Positions 7,245 to 10,214 of a stretch of 10,214 bases of DNA are shown here, in pieces. Origin of the DNA: Oscillospiraceae bacterium (GTDB lineage Bacteria > Bacillota_A > Clostridia > Oscillospirales > JAAYXM01); NCBI GenBank assembly GCA_017408185.1, contig JAFQVE010000130.1:1-10214 (forward strand), written 5' to 3'. The notes below the pieces were generated by a model. That model saw only the letters and a list, made by a program, of their open reading frames with translations, ran no database searches and was not told where the DNA came from. The translations under genes and the position numbers were made by a program. Position 1 is the first letter of the stretch. Every line of letters starts with the position of its first letter.

Positions 7245-8264
7245 ATGAGTTTGCAATACACTGAGTATATATCAAAATATAGTTTTCCGGTTTCCGGAGT
7301 TTTTTCCGGTCGGCTTTCTTCCGAACTTTGGCCCGTTAGCGTCAAACCTCTCGTTGACAACCGTCTGAGTGACGAGCACTGGCACGAGGGACTCCAGATA
7401 TGGTACACACTTTCAGGAGAATATAACCATAAAATCAATGGTGTCTGGCACAAGCAGACAGCAGGCTCAGTTTCCATTGTTCATCCGTATTCAGTCCATC
7501 AAATAGACAGCAGAAATTCAAAGCTTGACGAACTGAATGTTATCTCTATGTCAGTTCCCAAAAGAATGTTTTCCGAAAACAACATTCCTTTTTACGCACG
7601 TTCATATATCAGCTCTTCCTTCGATCTTTTTTCAATAGCCTCTTCTTTGAAACTTTCAGGCAACGACAAAAGGCGTGCCGATGTTCTCCTCGAAGATTCT
7701 TTGACGGAATTTCGTAACCATCGAGATATGGATATTCAAAAAATAGTTATTCACGCCGCCTCTTTTTTAGAGCTTTGTTCACGGCAGAATTGTGTTCCGC
7801 TTTCAAAAAAAGAGATTTCAAGTGCCAAAGAAAAATTTGAATGCATTGAAAATGCTTTATTTTATATTTTTAAAAACTACACATCACCCTTAACCTTAGC
7901 GCATATAAGTCGCGAAGCTATGATGTCGCAGAGAACTTTCACATCCTCTTTCGGAGAAGTGGTCGGACGAACATGCCACAATTATGTGACAACAACAAGA
8001 ATGACGAAAGCTCTTTATCTTTTAAAAGTCCCAACCAATTCCCTTGATATGATCTCTGACGAATGTGGCTTTTATGACAGAACTCATTTCATCAAGCTTT
8101 TCAAAAACACATTTCACACAACTCCCACATTATGGCGTGAGGATTATCTCAGATGGAAAGAACAGAATGAGATTTATCAGCTTATGTCGGAATGCCGTGA
8201 ACACGGCTGGTTGCGCCCTGATGCAATGGCAAGACTTAAGAATAAAATACAGATGCAGGCATAA
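7245..8264 (+). CDS. AraC-family transcriptional regulator with N-terminal cupin
   Basis: A 339-residue protein, a little longer than the usual 280-300. Residues about 35-100 form a cupin-like sensing domain: HWHEGLQ (H45, H47, E48), a glycine turn LSGEY, AGSVSIVHPYSVHQI (H80, H85). Residues about 200-304 carry the paired AraC helix-turn-helix: first unit near 216-241 (LTLAHISREAMMSQRTFTSS), second near 267-295 (LDMISDECGFYDRTHFIKLF), with the typical GFYDRTHF core. A basic, helical 35-residue tail follows. The start at 7245 has an AAGGTGGTGA site ahead of it. It is transcribed away from the secreted operon across a 158-bp shared region, so it is the likely local regulator, probably an activator responding to a glycan breakdown product. 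The ligand cannot be told. The gene ends in a terminator hairpin. Confidence 0.93.
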   Translation: MSLQYTEYISKYSFPVSGVFSGRLSSELWPVSVKPLVDNRLSDEHWHEGLQIWYTLSGEYNHKINGVWHKQTAGSVSIVHPYSVHQIDSRNSKLDELNVISMSVPKRMFSENNIPFYARSYISSSFDLFSIASSLKLSGNDKRRADVLLEDSLTEFRNHRDMDIQKIVIHAASFLELCSRQNCVPLSKKEISSAKEKFECIENALFYIFKNYTSPLTLAHISREAMMSQRTFTSSFGEVVGRTCHNYVTTTRMTKALYLLKVPTNSLDMISDECGFYDRTHFIKLFKNTFHTTPTLWREDYLRWKEQNEIYQLMSECREHGWLRPDAMARLKNKIQMQA

Positions 8265-8283
8265 TACTTGCATCTGTATTTTT
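8244..8283. terminator. Bidirectional terminator shared by the convergent genes
   Basis: 8244-8257 and 8269-8282 pair perfectly over 14 bp (core ACAGATGCA with TGCATCTGT) around an 11-nt loop. The plus strand ends in TTTTT (8279-8283), and the minus strand leaves the stem into TATTTTATTCTT, so it can stop both the regulator and the β-propeller gene. The stem overlaps the end of the regulator's coding sequence, and its TAA stop (8262-8264) sits inside the loop. Confidence 0.85.
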
Positions 8284-8284
8284 G

Positions 8285-10214
8285 TTATATTTCAAATTCG
8301 TATACGCAACCGAGGTTGTCTCTTACGCCGATTGCAACACGTTTGCCGTCCGGTGAAGCGGCAATGCAACAAGGCTCCGAGCTTACGCCCGTTCTTTCAC
8401 GACTTGCTCCGCTTGTAAAATAAATCCTTCCGCCGATTTCAACGCCGTTTTCAGTATCGAAGGAGAAAACCACTCCGAGACTGTCACGGTCACCTGCTAC
8501 TCCGAATGCTCTTTTGCCGTCGGGAGTTATTGCGATATCGTGTACTGCCCCGTCATTGCATACTGCACCGAGCGAGAACACCTTGCCGTTTTTTATAAGT
8601 GCAAGCATTCCGTCTTTTGTTCCGACAACAAAGCTTCCGTCAGAGAGCTTTCCGTATGCAGATGCTTTTGCGAGATACTGTCTTCCGGGATGTGCAGGAA
8701 GGATATAATCATCAAATGTCAACTCTGCTTCTTTGATGATTTTTTCGCAGTTGTCAATCTTAATTATCTCACCGTTTTTCGACACTACACGCTTTCCGCC
8801 TTCTGTAAAGGCAATTACATTGCCATCCTCATCATATGAAACCTTATACACCTGAGAGCCTTCCGGTCCGACTTTCTTCCACAGCTTGCAGACATATTTC
8901 TCTCCTTTTCCGAATGAAAACGGATTTTGGCTTATATATTCTGCATCACGTCTTTCCTGGTCGTAAAAATCGGCAATACGCTTGCTGTCTTTTTCAAGGT
9001 TTCCATTATATAAATCTTTATTTCTCAGTTCGTTATTTCTTGTTATATATGCAATTTCATCCTGACATATTATTCCCGGCGTGTCTGCATATCGGCGCAC
9101 CTTGCGCAGGTCAACCGACACAACTCCCGGTGCATCCGGACCGTGGTTGGCATCGGACATATACAAGATATCATCACGGATGAAAATATTCTCAACACAA
9201 TCGTGACAGCGTTTTTCTGTACCAACAAGACCAAAGCCGTGCGGTTCTGCTTCCGGATTTTCGATATCAATGGAGCAAAGATGAATTTTATTGGTATGTA
9301 CCGTATACCACAGCTTCCCGTATTCATCAAAGACCATACCGAAGGCTTTTGAATCGGGGTAATCCTCGCGCATTCCTGCAGGTACGATAAAAGCAAGTTT
9401 TTCAAGAGAATTGTCCTTTGGATTATACGCAAAGAAGTGTCTTCCCGTATGTGTCACAAAATACATCCGTCCATCCGCACCGTTCACGGAATATGCAAGA
9501 ACGTTGTTTGTTCTGCAAACGGTTGTGTCCTCTCTCGGAATTTCAACTCCCGTATACTCAGCTTTTTTTGTCTGCACGTTGAATCTCCACAAATCACCGC
9601 TTCTTGTTGAAAAATAGATATTTCCGTCGGATGCTTCATGCAGATGATATGTTCCGAACTCTGTACATTGACCGAAATCTATTGTGGATCTATCATCAAG
9701 AGAAAACAAATATGCATGACCCCGGTTGTAGGTAATAAAAAACAAAGCATTTATTGATGCTATATATTTTGCACCGTAAACAGAGTCTCTCGGCACAGGG
9801 ATTCCGAGGTCTTCAACCTTCCCCGTTTCGGGGTCATAGATAAGAACGTTTGAACCCATATATCCTTCCCACATATGAGTGTAATACGCCTCAGGCATCC
9901 AGCAAGGATGACCGGGTGCACTTGCTGTCGTGTGGGTTGTCATAATGAGTTTGCCGTCGGGCATAGGATTTATGGAGGTATGAAACTTACTCGGACGGAT
10001 TGTTCTCGGATATACCGTGATACTTCCCTCAAGATCAAAAAGAAGTTTCATTTCATTTGCATCGGGTAAATATTCATACAGCTTTACATATTCGGGGAAA
10101 GTTCCTTCTGCGCAACAAGGAATATAATGTTTTCCTTCAGAGGTGACACAGTAATCCCATGCAGCATTGAAGCCGGGGGCATCTATGAAACATTGCTTTA
10201 CGGCACTCTGAGGA
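8285..10214 (-). CDS. β-propeller-type protein of unknown function (5' end cut by window edge)
   Basis: 642 codons are visible, and the frame stays open to the right edge. The first in-frame ATG (10051) is internal: the codons before it encode convincing protein (GFNAAWDYCVTSEGKHYIP, then a LYEYLPDANE segment running into MKLLFDLEGS), and no ribosome binding site precedes it. The true start is outside the window. The protein is built of WD/Kelch-like blade strands: DGKLIMTTHT, DGNIYFSTRSGDLWRFN, DGRMYFVTHTGRHFFAYN, YGKLWYTVHTN, DGSFVVGTKDGMLALI, SPDGKRVAIGV, closing with GCVYEFEI. The N-terminal blades are rich in His and aromatics (FHTS, THTTASAPGHP, YYTHMWEGY, HLHEASDG). A charged, partly helical stretch (roughly ADTPGIICQDE through ENPFSFGKGE-like sequence, about 9090-8900) interrupts the propeller. 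Propellers serve as polysaccharide lyases, hydrolases or binding scaffolds; no family could be fixed. Whether it is secreted is unknown because the N-terminus is missing. Confidence 0.88.
   Translation of the reverse strand, partial: PQSAVKQCFIDAPGFNAAWDYCVTSEGKHYIPCCAEGTFPEYVKLYEYLPDANEMKLLFDLEGSITVYPRTIRPSKFHTSINPMPDGKLIMTTHTTASAPGHPCWMPEAYYTHMWEGYMGSNVLIYDPETGKVEDLGIPVPRDSVYGAKYIASINALFFITYNRGHAYLFSLDDRSTIDFGQCTEFGTYHLHEASDGNIYFSTRSGDLWRFNVQTKKAEYTGVEIPREDTTVCRTNNVLAYSVNGADGRMYFVTHTGRHFFAYNPKDNSLEKLAFIVPAGMREDYPDSKAFGMVFDEYGKLWYTVHTNKIHLCSIDIENPEAEPHGFGLVGTEKRCHDCVENIFIRDDILYMSDANHGPDAPGVVSVDLRKVRRYADTPGIICQDEIAYITRNNELRNKDLYNGNLEKDSKRIADFYDQERRDAEYISQNPFSFGKGEKYVCKLWKKVGPEGSQVYKVSYDEDGNVIAFTEGGKRVVSKNGEIIKIDNCEKIIKEAELTFDDYILPAHPGRQYLAKASAYGKLSDGSFVVGTKDGMLALIKNGKVFSLGAVCNDGAVHDIAITPDGKRAFGVAGDRDSLGVVFSFDTENGVEIGGRIYFTSGASRERTGVSSEPCCIAASPDGKRVAIGVRDNLGCVYEFEI

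Noticed and set aside
9070..9432. A 120-codon minus-strand frame inside the β-propeller gene
   Set aside because: It overlaps the real gene in another frame and has no domain signature or ribosome binding site.
10049..10051. ATG as start of the β-propeller gene
   Set aside because: The frame continues upstream to the window edge with sensible protein sequence and no Shine-Dalgarno before this ATG, so it is an internal methionine.

Overview
The window is about 10.2 kb of AT-leaning bacterial DNA with no RNA genes, mobile elements or CRISPR arrays. Strong GGAGG-type ribosome binding sites, Gram-positive-style signal peptides, bacterial Ig-like (BIG2) domains and glycine/tyrosine-rich β-repeat surface proteins suggest an uncultured member of the Clostridia (Bacillota), probably from a gut or other anaerobic, polysaccharide-rich habitat. 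That assignment is inference from style, not from a marker gene.

Layout. (1) Positions 1-4482, minus strand: a very large secreted heparinase II/III-family polysaccharide lyase, cut by the left edge, with 1494 codons visible and no stop. Its order is signal peptide, β-module A1, BIG2, β-module A2, two more Ig-like domains, a four-cysteine zinc-ribbon-like insert, an α-helical lyase domain, and a β-sandwich carrying the His/Asp metal-site pattern. (2) Positions 4546-7086, minus strand: a second secreted protein of 846 residues with the same signal peptide-A1-BIG2-A2 front half, but β-repeats and a small terminal β-module in place of the lyase. (3) Positions 7245-8264, plus strand: an AraC-family regulator with an N-terminal cupin, divergent from the secreted pair. 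(4) Positions 8285-10214, minus strand: a long β-propeller-type protein cut by the right edge, convergent with the regulator. Coding density is close to 100%. The longest gap, 158 bp between the regulator and the secreted pair, holds the divergent promoters.

How it fits together. The two secreted genes read in the same direction, 63 bp apart with a hairpin in the gap, and look like one operon (non-catalytic partner first, lyase second). The adjacent AraC-type protein, whose cupin domain could sense a sugar, is the obvious candidate regulator. The lyase would cut a uronic-acid-containing glycan outside the cell. The partner, sharing the same front half, could bind the same glycan or the same surface. 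The β-propeller protein may belong to the same locus, but it ends at a bidirectional terminator and its 5' side lies outside the window. The main point of novelty is the paired design: two adjacent secreted proteins built on one duplicated, apparently unnamed β-module scaffold, one catalytic and one not.
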